Positions 26,365 to 36,400 of a DNA stretch of 64,000 nucleotides are shown piece after piece. The notes below the pieces were generated by a model that searched no databases, was not told the DNA's origin, and saw nothing but the letters and a program-made list of their open reading frames with translations. The stretch comes from Pseudolactococcus piscium (lineage in GTDB: Bacteria > Bacillota > Bacilli > Lactobacillales > Streptococcaceae). A program made the translations under genes and the position numbers. Positions within the stretch are counted from its first letter, which is position 1. Each line of letters starts with the position of its first letter. The stretch spans positions 1 to 64,000 of the forward strand of contig NZ_JXJW01000008.1 in NCBI RefSeq assembly GCF_002441695.1. Reading direction: 5' to 3'.

Positions 26365-28134
26365 CTAACCTCGCATCTTAAGAAATTCAGCTATTGGTCC
26401 CAGTACCAAAACCGGTAAAAACGTTAAGGCTGAGATAACAATCACGATAACAAATAGCACTGTTGTAAAGGTCATCGTATCTGTTTTAAGGGACCCAATC
26501 GAGTCATTTACTTTTTGTTTTGCCATTAAAGAGGCGACGATTGCCAGCTGTAAGATGAGGGTAACATACCGACCTACAAACATGGCAATACCTGCTGTGA
26601 CATTCCAAAACAGGCTATTATCTTTCAGTCCCTCAAACCCTGAGCCATTATTTGATGACGAAGAGGTATACTGATAAACGATCTGAGAGAGGCCATGATT
26701 ACCAGGATTTGAGATACCAGCCACACCAGCAGCCACCGATACTGCTATTGCAGAAAAGACGAGCACAATCAAGGGATGGACGATAATCGCCATTGCCGTT
26801 AGCTTCATTTCCTTTCCTTCTATCTTTTTACCAAGGTAAACAGGTGTATGCCCAATCATTAGCCCACAGATAAATACAGTCAAGATGACGAAGATGACCA
26901 TATTCATCAGGCCTACACCTTTGCCACCAAAGACAACATTTAGCATCATATTCATCATCGCAACACCACCACTTAGTGGGGTGAGGCTATCGTGCATATT
27001 ATTAACTGAACCAGTAGTAAAGGCTGTGGTGATTTCTGTAAACAGGCCACTCATCACGACACCAAATCTCGTCTCCTTGCCTTCCATGCTCCCCATCGCC
27101 TGACTGAGTCCGAGGTGTTTTAAAATCGGATTACCTTGGGACTCTGACCACAGTATCGCACCTAACCCTAGTAAAAATAGGACGCTCATGACGATAAATA
27201 GCGGTTTAGCTTGGCTACCTAACCAAACTTTATGCCTCTTTTTAGGATGTAAGGAAGACAGGGTTGATGTGTTAGCCACTATCGTGCGATGTTTCTCTTT
27301 TTGACTATCTGAAACCATCAAGCCAAATGCAACGACCACACCTCCTGGTAACAGGGTCATCGATAGCATCTCGATGACATTAGTCAGGATCGTTGGATTT
27401 TCAAATGGCATGGCCGAATTAGCACCAAAGAAGCCACCACCATTTGTACCGAGATGTTTGATAATTTCGAGTGCTGCAACTGGCCCAAGCGCAATATCTT
27501 GCAACTTGCCTTCTATTGTGTGCACAGTTAAATTATGCATGAGTGTTTGTGGCACCCCTTGTGAGATTAAGAGCATTGCACCTAGGATTGATAAGGGTAA
27601 TAACACGCGCGTGATAATCCTGATGAAGTCAGCGTAGAAATTACCCATATCTGTCACTTTACCAGATAAGCCGCGAATAAAGGCCATAGCCGCCGCAAAT
27701 CCTGAGGCTGCTGAGGTAAACATCATAAATATGATGACAATCATTTGGCTCAAATAAGATAGGGATGACTCACCTGAATAGTCTTGTAAGTTAGTGTTTG
27801 TGATAAACGAGATGACCGTATTAAGTGCTAAGCCTTGTTCCATACCATGTATCTTATTTGGATTAAGGAATGGCAGTGCTTGTATCCTAAGCATAAAATA
27901 CCCGATGACAACCATTACCGCATTTGTCAGTAATAATGTCATGATGTATTTCTGCCAATTCATGCCAGTTAAGCCTTTGTTTTTTACGCCGATAACTTTA
28001 TAGATGAAGTTGTCGACGCGATCAAAAACTGGATCTCCAAAAGTATGTGCTCTTGTGGCAATATGATATAAGTACTTGCCCATTGGCAACATTAGCAAGA
28101 TGCTAATGATTAAAACAAACGTAATCTGTAACAT
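26365..28134 (-). CDS. kdpA: Potassium-transporting ATPase subunit A (K+ channel-like)
   Basis: 589 residues, polytopic. K+-selectivity loops of the SKT superfamily are visible as [30 protein letters not shown] and others. ATG with AGGAG inside the kdpF stop region (TAGGAGAAAATCATG), so tightly coupled to kdpF. Confidence 0.96.
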   Translation of the reverse strand: MLQITFVLIISILLMLPMGKYLYHIATRAHTFGDPVFDRVDNFIYKVIGVKNKGLTGMNWQKYIMTLLLTNAVMVVIGYFMLRIQALPFLNPNKIHGMEQGLALNTVISFITNTNLQDYSGESSLSYLSQMIVIIFMMFTSAASGFAAAMAFIRGLSGKVTDMGNFYADFIRIITRVLLPLSILGAMLLISQGVPQTLMHNLTVHTIEGKLQDIALGPVAALEIIKHLGTNGGGFFGANSAMPFENPTILTNVIEMLSMTLLPGGVVVAFGLMVSDSQKEKHRTIVANTSTLSSLHPKKRHKVWLGSQAKPLFIVMSVLFLLGLGAILWSESQGNPILKHLGLSQAMGSMEGKETRFGVVMSGLFTEITTAFTTGSVNNMHDSLTPLSGGVAMMNMMLNVVFGGKGVGLMNMVIFVILTVFICGLMIGHTPVYLGKKIEGKEMKLTAMAIIVHPLIVLVFSAIAVSVAAGVAGISNPGNHGLSQIVYQYTSSSSNNGSGFEGLKDNSLFWNVTAGIAMFVGRYVTLILQLAIVASLMAKQKVNDSIGSLKTDTMTFTTVLFVIVIVISALTFLPVLVLGPIAEFLKMRG

Positions 28135-28143
28135 GATTTTCTC

Positions 28144-28224
28144 CTAAAATTTTTCTGGATTAATTAAGGCATATAGTAAGTAACCCATGAGTAAACTAAT
28201 CACAATCCATAAAAGTATAAACAT
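28144..28224 (-). CDS. kdpF: KdpF, small Kdp stabilising peptide
   Basis: 26 residues, too short for ordinary gene calling: one membrane helix followed by YLLYALINPEKF. The closing xLxYALxxPExF pattern is the KdpF signature. It ends seven bases before the kdpA ribosome site. Known role: a lipid-like helix that stabilises KdpFABC. Confidence 0.85.
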   Translation of the reverse strand: MFILLWIVISLLMGYLLYALINPEKF

Positions 28225-28232
28225 TATGCGTC

Positions 28233-28328
28233 CTACCCTTCTCTATTGATCTGCTTGTCACACCAGTTAATCAGCCAAAATAGCAGGCCAAACCCAACTA
28301 TCAAGCCTATCATGATTATTAAATCCAT
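28233..28328 (-). CDS. 31-aa single-helix membrane peptide ahead of kdpF
   Basis: ATG at 28328 preceded by AGGAGG at eight bases, the best ribosome site in the operon; TAG at 28233, eight bases before kdpF. One hydrophobic helix (MDLIIMIGLIVGFGLLFWL), then a charged tail NWCDKQINREG. It is the first ORF after the kdp promoter. It does not carry the KdpF signature, so it is a separate small protein. Function unknown; an additional Kdp subunit or regulator is inference. Confidence 0.65.
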   Translation of the reverse strand: MDLIIMIGLIVGFGLLFWLINWCDKQINREG

Positions 28329-28355
28329 TATCTTCCTCCTATGTGATGATAAATT

Positions 28356-28421
28356 ATTTTAACACTTGAAAAATTAAGATGGTATAAATATTTTACTTAT
28401 GGTATTAAGATTCTGTTAAGA
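28356..28421 (-). promoter_or_regulatory. kdpFABC promoter with KdpE-type direct repeats
   Basis: -10 TAAAAT at 28361-28356 without a good -35. Upstream, TCTTAA is repeated at 28421-28416 and 28410-28405 (11-bp step) and once more at 28379-28374 close to the -35 position. Direct repeats at about 11 bp on one face of the helix are usual for OmpR/PhoB-type activators such as KdpE, encoded just upstream. Confidence 0.6.
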
Positions 28422-28449
28422 TAAGTCACACATCATATCTATAGTCAAA

Positions 28450-28476
28450 AAAAAGCACACCCTGAGGGTGAGCCTG
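28450..28476 (-). terminator. Terminator after kdpE
   Basis: GCTCACCC-tca-GGGTGTGC stem with one mismatch, followed by a T-run on the minus strand. It separates kdpDE from kdpFABC. Confidence 0.8.
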
Positions 28477-28482
28477 TTTGAT

Positions 28483-29187
28483 TTATGCATCTAGTTTAAC
28501 CATCCGATAGCCGATACCGATATGTGTTTGGATCAGTTTAGGGTTACTAGGATCTAACTCTATTTTTTTTCTTAGTGTTGTCGCAAAGACACGTAAAGCA
28601 GCATAATCTGTTTCATTATAAGACCAAATTTCACGTGTGATAAACTGATAGGTTAACACACGATTAAGATTATTAGCAAGTAAGACGAGCAACTTATATT
28701 CTATCGGTGTCAGATGTACCTTCTCGCCCTGAATCAACACCTCTTGCGCTAGATAGTCGATACTGAGCCAACCATTTGAAAAGACTGTAGACTCTTGACC
28801 CGTTTCTTTCGAAGCAGCTTTGGATCTTCTATAGGTGGCACGTAACCTTGCCAAAAGTTCTTCAGTTGAAAAAGGTTTTGTCAAATAATCATCTGCGCCA
28901 GCATCAAGTGCCATTACCTTATCCGTCTCTTCTCCTCTTGCACTAATGACGATGATAGAGAAATCAGAAAATGCACGCACTTTCTTGATAATCTCAACCC
29001 CTTCCATATCTGGCAGACCTAGATCAAGTAAAAGTATATCCGGCTCTTCGCGTACGATTTCACGAATACATTGTTTCCCCGTCGTAACCGAGCGATAACG
29101 ATAGCCTGCTACTTCCATTGTGATCGACAGTAATTTATTGATGGCTGTATCATCTTCACAAATTAAGATTGTTGTCTGTTCATTCAT
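28483..29187 (-). CDS. kdpE: Response regulator KdpE
   Basis: 234 residues. Receiver domain: acidic pocket CEDDTAIN, phospho-acceptor Asp in ILLLDLGLPD (about 53), Lys in LTKPFS. C-terminal OmpR winged helix with LTPIEYKLLVLLANN. It overlaps the kdpD stop by eight bases. It activates kdpFABC when K+ is limiting; the operon with its TCTTAA repeats lies directly downstream. Confidence 0.95.
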   Translation of the reverse strand: MNEQTTILICEDDTAINKLLSITMEVAGYRYRSVTTGKQCIREIVREEPDILLLDLGLPDMEGVEIIKKVRAFSDFSIIVISARGEETDKVMALDAGADDYLTKPFSTEELLARLRATYRRSKAASKETGQESTVFSNGWLSIDYLAQEVLIQGEKVHLTPIEYKLLVLLANNLNRVLTYQFITREIWSYNETDYAALRVFATTLRKKIELDPSNPKLIQTHIGIGYRMVKLDA

Positions 29188-31810
29188 TAAGCTTTATCTC
29201 CATCCTGGGTAAAGTAAACCCGATAATCGTGCCACTAGGTATCTGATGCTTGGCATAGATTTCACCTTTGTGGATGGTGATAATCGTTTTGCAAAGTGCT
29301 AGCCCAATGCCTAATCCACGTGCCGCGTCTGGGGAATCCGTAGACGTATAAAAGAGATCAAATAATTTTGCAAGTGCCTGATCAGATATGCCTGGGCCAT
29401 TATCAGCAGCTTCAAGGCAAACCTGTTTGTCACTAGCTGTCACGCGCAAGTCGATTGTTGATCCCTGATGTGTGTATTTTACAGCATTGTTTAATAGGTT
29501 AATGATGACTTGCATGATTAATGCAGGATCCATGTTAACAAACAAATCTGCTTCTGATATCGTCAGGTTGAAGATATGCTCATCCAGATGGGGATCAACA
29601 TGCTTAATTGCTGCCCTAATTACGTCATCCAGGTTATTTGCCTGTAAGTTAAGTGCAACATCCCCTTCTAGTCGGGTAATCATCAGTAAATTCTCGATTA
29701 AGTTGGTCAACCATAATGCATCATCATAGATAAAGGATAGCAACTCTTGTTTACTTGCTTCTGCTATGCGCGTACTGTTATCTAGCATGAGCTTAGCATT
29801 ACCTGAGATGCTGGTTAATGGGGTTCTCAAGTCATGCGATATAGAGCGTAATAGGTTACTTCTTAACTGCTCTTGTTCCATTTCTAATGCAACTTTTTGT
29901 TGCTGTCTTCGCAAGGTATCTTTTTCCAATACTAAGGCTGCTTCTCCTAACATGGCCAAGGATACTTCCTTCTCAAATGGGTCTAGTGGATCAGTATCCG
30001 CCATCAAAATCCCAATAATTGCAAAAACAGCTTGTTTGCGTCTGACGGATAAATATAGGAATTTGGCAGCAGATAAAGTATCCGTTGTCGCACCAGCACG
30101 TTTATTATTATAGAGTACCCACTCTGCCACGCCTGACTCTTTTAAATTCTGGTAAGTGTCTAAAGTATAGGTCGTATTACCTGCTGGATAATAGACCTCT
30201 TTTTGCCTGATCCCATCTTCTACAGGATAAATCACAATATCTCTTGCTAATAGACTGATCAAGGCATTTGCTGTAACAGCTAATGTCTCACTTCTACTTT
30301 CTGGAATCTGTAATGCTTGATTAGTTTGAAACAAGAGTTCTGTTCGATGGGCCCTCTCAGAATTCAGGCGAACTTGCGCCTTAATCTTTTTGATCAGATT
30401 ACTCGTGATAAGCCCCGCTGTCAGCATGACAAAAAAAGTCGCCGGATAACTTGAGTCTATTGCCCGAAGTGAAAAATACGGCTCTGTAAAGAAGAAGTTA
30501 AAACACAATACTGCAAGTAGCGACGCAATAAAACTAAAAATTCTACCTTTTGTGACCAAGGCATTGACTTGAACCCCTAAAATATATAGGATGATCACAT
30601 TTGAAAAACTAAAGCCGACTTTCTCTGCAAATAGACCCAAAATCGTACAGCACACTAGCATAAGTAATGTCTTGACTAAATCACTCATGTCAAAATGTAG
30701 GTCAATTTTCCCTCGTCTTTTGAGAAAAAATCGGTTTGGCTGCTGCTCATTTACCATGGGAATAATGTAAATACCTAAATTAGGTACTGCTTGTGCCACG
30801 TCGTTGATAAAGGTACGCCCTTTAAAAAATCGCTTGTCTGGTGATTTCCCAACAACAAGCTTAGAGATATGACTCACTTTGGCGTATTCAGAGATCTGTT
30901 CAGAAAAATTTTCACCATAGATAACAGCGATTTTTGCGCCGAGTTGATCAGCTAAGCGCAGATTTGCTTGTAGTTGTTTGCGTTCTGCTTTAGTTAAGTA
31001 GTCATCTCTCTCAGTGACGACATGTAGGGCTGTAAAGTCACCTTTGAATGCCATGACCAGCTTTGCTGCAGACCGAATCACACCTGGTGTTGTCAAGGAA
31101 GCTGATACACAGACTAGGATATGCTCCTTAGCATAAGCACCATCGTAATTACTGTCATTTTTTAGTGCAGCGTGATTGACTTGATCCGCAGTTTTACGTA
31201 AGGCTATTTCTCTTAGGGCGCGCAGTTTCTTTAAGGTGAAAAAATGGTCCAGTGATTGTTGAACCTGTGACTGATGATAGATTTTTCCCTTATGCAAGCG
31301 ATCAATGAGCTCAGCAGGGTCAATATCAATCAGTTCAATTTGACTCGCATTATCAAATAGATAATCCGGAATTCTTTCATTAACACGGACGCCTGTTATG
31401 GCTTCTATCTGTTCAAATGCACTCTCAATATGTTGCACATTTAAAGTCGTATAGACATCAATACCAGCCCTTAAAATTTCTTCGACATCCTGAAAACGCT
31501 TATGATTGCGTGACCCAATGATGTTACTATGTGCTAACTCATCTATGATAACAACTTGCGGATTTCTTTTGATAACTTGGTCGACATCGACCTCATAAAA
31601 CGGTCTATCTCTATAGGTAATTACCTTAGGGGACAGCTGCTCAAGTCCTGAAATTAATGCCGTCGTATCCGGTCTATTATGTGGCTCAACATAGCCAACG
31701 ACTAAATCTACCCCATTATGTTTATCTTCATGGGCAGCTGCTAACATCGCATAGGTTTTGCCAACACCAGCAACATAGCCAAAATATATTCTTAACTTAC
31801 CTTCTTGCAT
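29180..31810 (-). CDS. kdpD: Sensor histidine kinase KdpD
   Basis: 876 residues from the ATG at 31810, preceded by GAGG at seven bases; the frame extends 22 more codons upstream but lacks the family start. N-terminal KdpD domain with Walker A GYVAGVGKT, a Usp-like domain (about 230-350; Usp domains bind c-di-AMP in some Firmicutes), four membrane helices (about 380-480), a GAF-like part, HisKA with SHDLRTPLTSISG, and HATPase with NLLNNAVKYT and DNGPGISD. Senses K+ supply and phosphorylates KdpE. Confidence 0.95.
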   Translation of the reverse strand: MQEGKLRIYFGYVAGVGKTYAMLAAAHEDKHNGVDLVVGYVEPHNRPDTTALISGLEQLSPKVITYRDRPFYEVDVDQVIKRNPQVVIIDELAHSNIIGSRNHKRFQDVEEILRAGIDVYTTLNVQHIESAFEQIEAITGVRVNERIPDYLFDNASQIELIDIDPAELIDRLHKGKIYHQSQVQQSLDHFFTLKKLRALREIALRKTADQVNHAALKNDSNYDGAYAKEHILVCVSASLTTPGVIRSAAKLVMAFKGDFTALHVVTERDDYLTKAERKQLQANLRLADQLGAKIAVIYGENFSEQISEYAKVSHISKLVVGKSPDKRFFKGRTFINDVAQAVPNLGIYIIPMVNEQQPNRFFLKRRGKIDLHFDMSDLVKTLLMLVCCTILGLFAEKVGFSFSNVIILYILGVQVNALVTKGRIFSFIASLLAVLCFNFFFTEPYFSLRAIDSSYPATFFVMLTAGLITSNLIKKIKAQVRLNSERAHRTELLFQTNQALQIPESRSETLAVTANALISLLARDIVIYPVEDGIRQKEVYYPAGNTTYTLDTYQNLKESGVAEWVLYNNKRAGATTDTLSAAKFLYLSVRRKQAVFAIIGILMADTDPLDPFEKEVSLAMLGEAALVLEKDTLRRQQQKVALEMEQEQLRSNLLRSISHDLRTPLTSISGNAKLMLDNSTRIAEASKQELLSFIYDDALWLTNLIENLLMITRLEGDVALNLQANNLDDVIRAAIKHVDPHLDEHIFNLTISEADLFVNMDPALIMQVIINLLNNAVKYTHQGSTIDLRVTASDKQVCLEAADNGPGISDQALAKLFDLFYTSTDSPDAARGLGIGLALCKTIITIHKGEIYAKHQIPSGTIIGFTLPRMEIKLNE

Positions 31811-31822
31811 TGCTCTGCCTCG

Positions 31823-31856
31823 ACTAGTATCTAGTAGTTTAATACTGTAAATTATA
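31823..31856 (-). promoter_or_regulatory. kdpD promoter -10 and leader palindrome
   Basis: Extended -10 TGGTATAAT (TATAAT at 31856-31851) 41 bases before the ATG. Between it and the start codon lies the perfect palindrome ACTAGTATCTAGT (31823-31835), a possible operator or small hairpin. Confidence 0.5.
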
Positions 31857-31926
31857 CCACAATATGTCCTAAGCAAACTGGTGATGAGATTACTGTCTTT
31901 TCAAGTGATATCAGACAAAATAAAAA

Positions 31927-31957
31927 AAGCTGTCATACGACAACTTCTCAACAGCTT
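31927..31957 (-). terminator. rluD terminator overlapping its stop codon
   Basis: AAGCTGT/ACAGCTT stem (31927-31933 with 31951-31957) and a following T-run on the minus strand; the stem includes the stop codon of rluD. Confidence 0.75.
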
Positions 31958-32858
31958 AGTCTGTCACTCTCAGTTTTTCAAGTGTTGCCTTAAATAATTT
32001 AGGCGGCTCAATCTCAAACTCCAACCATTCTTGAGAGGTAGGATGCTTAAAGCCTAATATCTCCGCATGTAGGAATTGACCATGGTTTGGCTTCAAGACA
32101 TTTTTAGGGCCGTATAATGGGTCTCCTGCTACTGGATGACCAATATAGGCCATGTGGACACGAATTTGATGCGTGCGTCCAGTTTCAAGTGTCAAATTAA
32201 CCAGCGTAAACTCGCCAAACCGCTCTAATACTTCAAAATGAGTCAAGGCATGTTTCCCACCAGCAATCACTGCCTGTTTCTTACGGTCTTTAGGATTACG
32301 ACCAATCGGTGCTTCAATCACACCACGGTCATTTAAGAGATTACCATGAATAATGGCCAAATAACGACGCTTAGAGCTATGATCTTTCAACTGCGCTGCT
32401 AACAGCTCATGGGCTTGGTCATTTTTAGCAACCATCAGTAGGCCACTCGTATCTTTATCTATACGGTGAACAATACCAGGTCTGATCACCCCATTAATAC
32501 TAGATAATTTTGTCATGTGATACATCAAGGCATTGACTAATGTACCTGAATGATGGCCTGCTGATGGATGCACAACCATACCTTGCGGTTTGTTAATCAC
32601 AGCCACATCATCATCTTCATAGACGATATCTAGTGGGATATTTTCAGCCTCATAAGACAAAACTTCTGGTTCAGGTATCACAAATGAGATCAGATCATTT
32701 TCTAATACCTTATATTTCGCTTTTTTGACTTCACCATTGACAAATACGGCATCTGCTTTGATTAAGTCATTCGCTTGTGTTCTAGACACATTAGAGGTAT
32801 CTGAAATGGCTTTATCAAGTCGTGAGCCAACCTGTGTTGCTTTGATTTTAATTTTCAT
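31956..32858 (-). CDS. rluD: RluD-type 23S rRNA pseudouridine synthase
   Basis: 300 residues. N-terminal S4 RNA-binding domain (LDKAISDTSNVSRTQANDLI), then the pseudouridine synthase domain with the catalytic Asp in HRIDKDTSGLL and the conserved RTHQIRVHMAYIGHP. Starts three bases after lspA, its usual partner in Firmicutes. Confidence 0.93.
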   Translation of the reverse strand: MKIKIKATQVGSRLDKAISDTSNVSRTQANDLIKADAVFVNGEVKKAKYKVLENDLISFVIPEPEVLSYEAENIPLDIVYEDDDVAVINKPQGMVVHPSAGHHSGTLVNALMYHMTKLSSINGVIRPGIVHRIDKDTSGLLMVAKNDQAHELLAAQLKDHSSKRRYLAIIHGNLLNDRGVIEAPIGRNPKDRKKQAVIAGGKHALTHFEVLERFGEFTLVNLTLETGRTHQIRVHMAYIGHPVAGDPLYGPKNVLKPNHGQFLHAEILGFKHPTSQEWLEFEIEPPKLFKATLEKLRVTD

Positions 32859-32861
32859 GTT

Positions 32862-33320
32862 TTAATCTTCATCCTTTTCTGTTAAAATCCCGATAAATAG
32901 GATGACAAACCCAATACTCAAGAACATATCTGCGACATTAAAAATCGGAAAATTGATAAAGTCGAGTTGGAACATATCGACAACATAGCCCTGACGGACA
33001 CGATCGATAAAATTTCCCAAAGCACCTGAGATGATCAAGGTTAAGCCAAAGGCATACCAATTTTTATGCAAGTTTTTGATTAAAAACCAAGTTGCTGCGA
33101 CTAAGACTACTATCGTAGTAATCGTAAAAAACCACTGCTGTCCTTCTAGTAAGGACCAAGCAGCACCATTATTATGTAACTTTGTAAGGGACAAGACCCC
33201 TTTTAACACAACTTTTTGCTGTGATAAGGCAAAATGATTAACAACTGCTATCTTGACGATTTGGTCAATGACAATTCCCAAAATGATGAGAATCGGTAAC
33301 CCTATTTTTTTTAACTTCAT
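32862..33320 (-). CDS. lspA: Lipoprotein signal peptidase (signal peptidase II)
   Basis: 152 residues, four membrane helices. Catalytic Asp pair in GNFIDRVRQGYVVDM and FNVADMFLSIG. It cleaves prolipoprotein signal peptides. The -10 (TGGTATAAT) ends only six bases before the ATG and no Shine-Dalgarno is seen, so the mRNA may be nearly leaderless. Confidence 0.93.
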   Translation of the reverse strand: MKLKKIGLPILIILGIVIDQIVKIAVVNHFALSQQKVVLKGVLSLTKLHNNGAAWSLLEGQQWFFTITTIVVLVAATWFLIKNLHKNWYAFGLTLIISGALGNFIDRVRQGYVVDMFQLDFINFPIFNVADMFLSIGFVILFIGILTEKDED

Positions 33321-33325
33321 TCATC

Positions 33326-33359
33326 AATTATACCAAAAAAAGCAAGCCTGCGCTTGCTT
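33326..33359 (-). promoter_or_regulatory. Adhesin terminator fused to lspA extended -10
   Basis: On the minus strand AAGCAAGC-gcag-GCTTGCTT (33359-33340) plus seven T's ends the adhesin transcript; the same T-run continues directly into GGTATAAT, the extended -10 for lspA (TATAAT at 33332-33327). Confidence 0.7.
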
Positions 33360-33426
33360 ATAAATGATTATCATTTTGTTTGCTATTTAGTCATATGCAC
33401 TGAGCTAAATAGGGTAGTTTATCTGA

Positions 33427-36400
33427 TTACAACTTACCTTTTTTTGCCAAAACTAAGCCAAAACCAGCAAGTGTGAGCATGACGAACCCAATGAGATAAT
33501 ATAGATGATTAATTATCTCAGATGTTTTCGGTAATTGATTGTCGTTAGGTTTGTTAGGTGTAGTTGGTGGCTTAACATAAGTGTTTGTCAAGTTATAGCC
33601 ATTAACTGCCATCACATATCCCTTAACTGCATCTTCTGAAATCGTGTAAACAATTGTCGAACCTGCGTCAAATTTTGGTAAATTAGCGAAAGTATAGGTC
33701 CAATTATCTTGAGCCGTTACAACTTTTGAAGTAATAGGTGTTCCGTTAGCAAATAAATTAACAGTGATTTTATCTGGACGGATACCATACTGATTATTAT
33801 TATCAGCCCAAGTCTTCGTACCACTGACTACTGTTAATTCAGGCGTATGGGTATTCGTCAGGTCGTTACCGTTAATCGTTGTGTCATAACCTGCTATTTT
33901 TTCTTCAGAAATTGTATAGACGATTACTTTACCCGCCGCAAATTTTGACAGATTAGCAAAGTTGTATTTCCAATCATCTTTAGCAGCTACGTCTTGCGTC
34001 ATAACTGTTTTACCATCTGCTAGTAAGTTAACGGTGATTTTATCTGGACGAATGCCATCTTGGTTATTATTATCTGACCAAGTCTTCGTACCACTGACTG
34101 CTGTTAATTCCGGCGTATGGGTATTCGTCAGATCATTGCCATTAACGGTCATGTCATAGCCTACAACAGCTTGCTCTGATATCGTATAGCTAATTGCTTG
34201 ACCAGCTTCAAATTTAGGTAAGTTAGCAAATGAGTATGTCCAGTTACTTTCAGCTGTCACGTCTTCAGAAGCAACTTGTTTCCCATTTGCAAGCAGGTTA
34301 ACGGTAATACTGTTTGGTCGAATACCATCTTGGTTGTTACTATCTTCCCAAGTCTTTGTCCCCGTAACACTTGTCAATTCAGGAGCATGTGTATTTGTCA
34401 GGTCTTTGCCTGTAACAGTCATATCATAGCCTGTAACAGATTCTTCTGAAACGGTATATATAATTTCCTTACCAGCTTCAAACTTAGGTAAGTTGATAAA
34501 TGTATACTGCCAGTTATCCGTACTTTTTACTTCTTTAAAACTTACTTTTACACCATTTGCAAGTAAATTAACAGTAATACTGTTTGGTCGGATACCATCT
34601 TGGTTGTTATTATCGTTCCAAGTCTTGATCCCACTGAATTCTGAGGTTTCTGGCGTATGTGTATTTGTGATATTGTAACCTTGAATACTTTGGTCATATC
34701 CTGCAACTGTTTCTTCAGAAATTGTATAATTAATGGCTTTACCAGACACATATTGTGGAAAATTTGTAAATGAATATGCCCAGTTAGTTGCAGCTGTCAC
34801 AACTTGTTCGGCTACCTTTTCACCATCTGCTAGTAAATTAACGGTAATGCTATCGGGTCTGACACCATCTTGGTTGTCATTATCATCCCAAGTCTTTGTA
34901 CCGATAAACTGTTTTAGTAGCGGTCTATGTGTATTTGTAATGATGACATTGTTTTTATCAGTGTCATTAACATCTGCTTTATAACCTGCTACATTACCAA
35001 CTTCTTTAACCTGATAGTTAATTGCTTGTCCATTAGCATTTAAATCTAGATTAGTGAACGTTGTTTGCCAATTATTTTCTGCATTCAAGGTTACAGGATC
35101 ACCACTAGGGTTATCATTAGCATATAATTGAACTTGAATATTTGTTGGACGCATGCCATCTTGGTCATTATTATCTTCCCAAGACTTGGTTACTGCAATA
35201 CTCGTTTTGGCAGGTGTATAACTATTAGTGATATTATAGCCATCAATCTTTGCACTATATTTATCAACGCTATTCTCGGTCACCTTATATTCGATAGCCT
35301 TACCATCTTTAAACTTGTTAAGATTATCAAATGAATAGGCCCAATTATCTGTAGCAGATACTGTTTTAGTCTGAACTTGTACATTATTGGCTAACAAATT
35401 CACAGTAATATTATCTGGGCGAATGCCATCCTGATTAACTTTATCATCCCAAGTTTTACTTCCCTTAACTGAGATAACCTCTAAGATACGTGAGTTAACA
35501 ATTTTCACATTGCTCAAATCAGTTTGATCAATATTAGATTTATAAGAGCGTACAGTATCTTCTGAAACAGTATATTTGATTGGTGTACCATCATCATGGT
35601 ATTTAACTAATCCATCAAAGCTAAAAGCCCAATTTAAAGCTTGTGTTACAGTTTTTGATTGACTGAATGTACCGTCTGCTAAAAGGTTAACTGTAATTGA
35701 TGCTGGTCTTAACCCTTCTATATTGTTATTATCATCCCATGATTTTAGACCTTTAACACTCGTCTTGGTTTTCTCATTTGTTTGTGTTAATTGTATGTTA
35801 CTATTGGCATCAGCTTGACTAGCTTTGAGTGTTATTTTTTTTCCTACAGCCAAATCTGCTGGTATATCATAGCCAGCAATTGTTGTTGTTTCAACAAGGA
35901 AGTAGTCTCCACCTTTAAGATTTCCCCAGGAAAGTTGCCCTTTATCATCTGTAGTTCCTGATCTTAATAAACCGCCCTTATTGCCATTACTAGAGGCATA
36001 TAACTCAAATTTAACACCTGGAAGGACTTTTGACGTATTATCTTGATCTACTTTAGTGATAACTAAGTTGATATTTTTAGAAGACGATGAACCACTGTTA
36101 TTAACAACTTTTACACCTTGAGTGGTCCCATTATCAACTGTTTTTTGCCCAGTTCCCTTTACATTAACTGAATTGGTCAGTGTGTCATTTACTAATGATG
36201 AGTTGATAAACGCACGATACTGAATTAAATATGCTGTATCAATTGTGTGTAAGAACTTGATGACTAAGACTTGTTCACCAGTGGTTGAATTTGTTTGAAG
36301 ATCAACAGAATAGTCAGCATCTTTTACAAGTATTTTCTTTTGATCTTGTGAAACTGTACCGTTTTGTGCAACTGTACTGCCATACACAACGATAGAGTCT

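Noticed and set aside
33600-35780. Regular 270-bp repeats considered as a CRISPR-like or satellite array
   Set aside because: The unit is coding, 90 residues long and matches CnaB domains; there are no short repeats with unique spacers.
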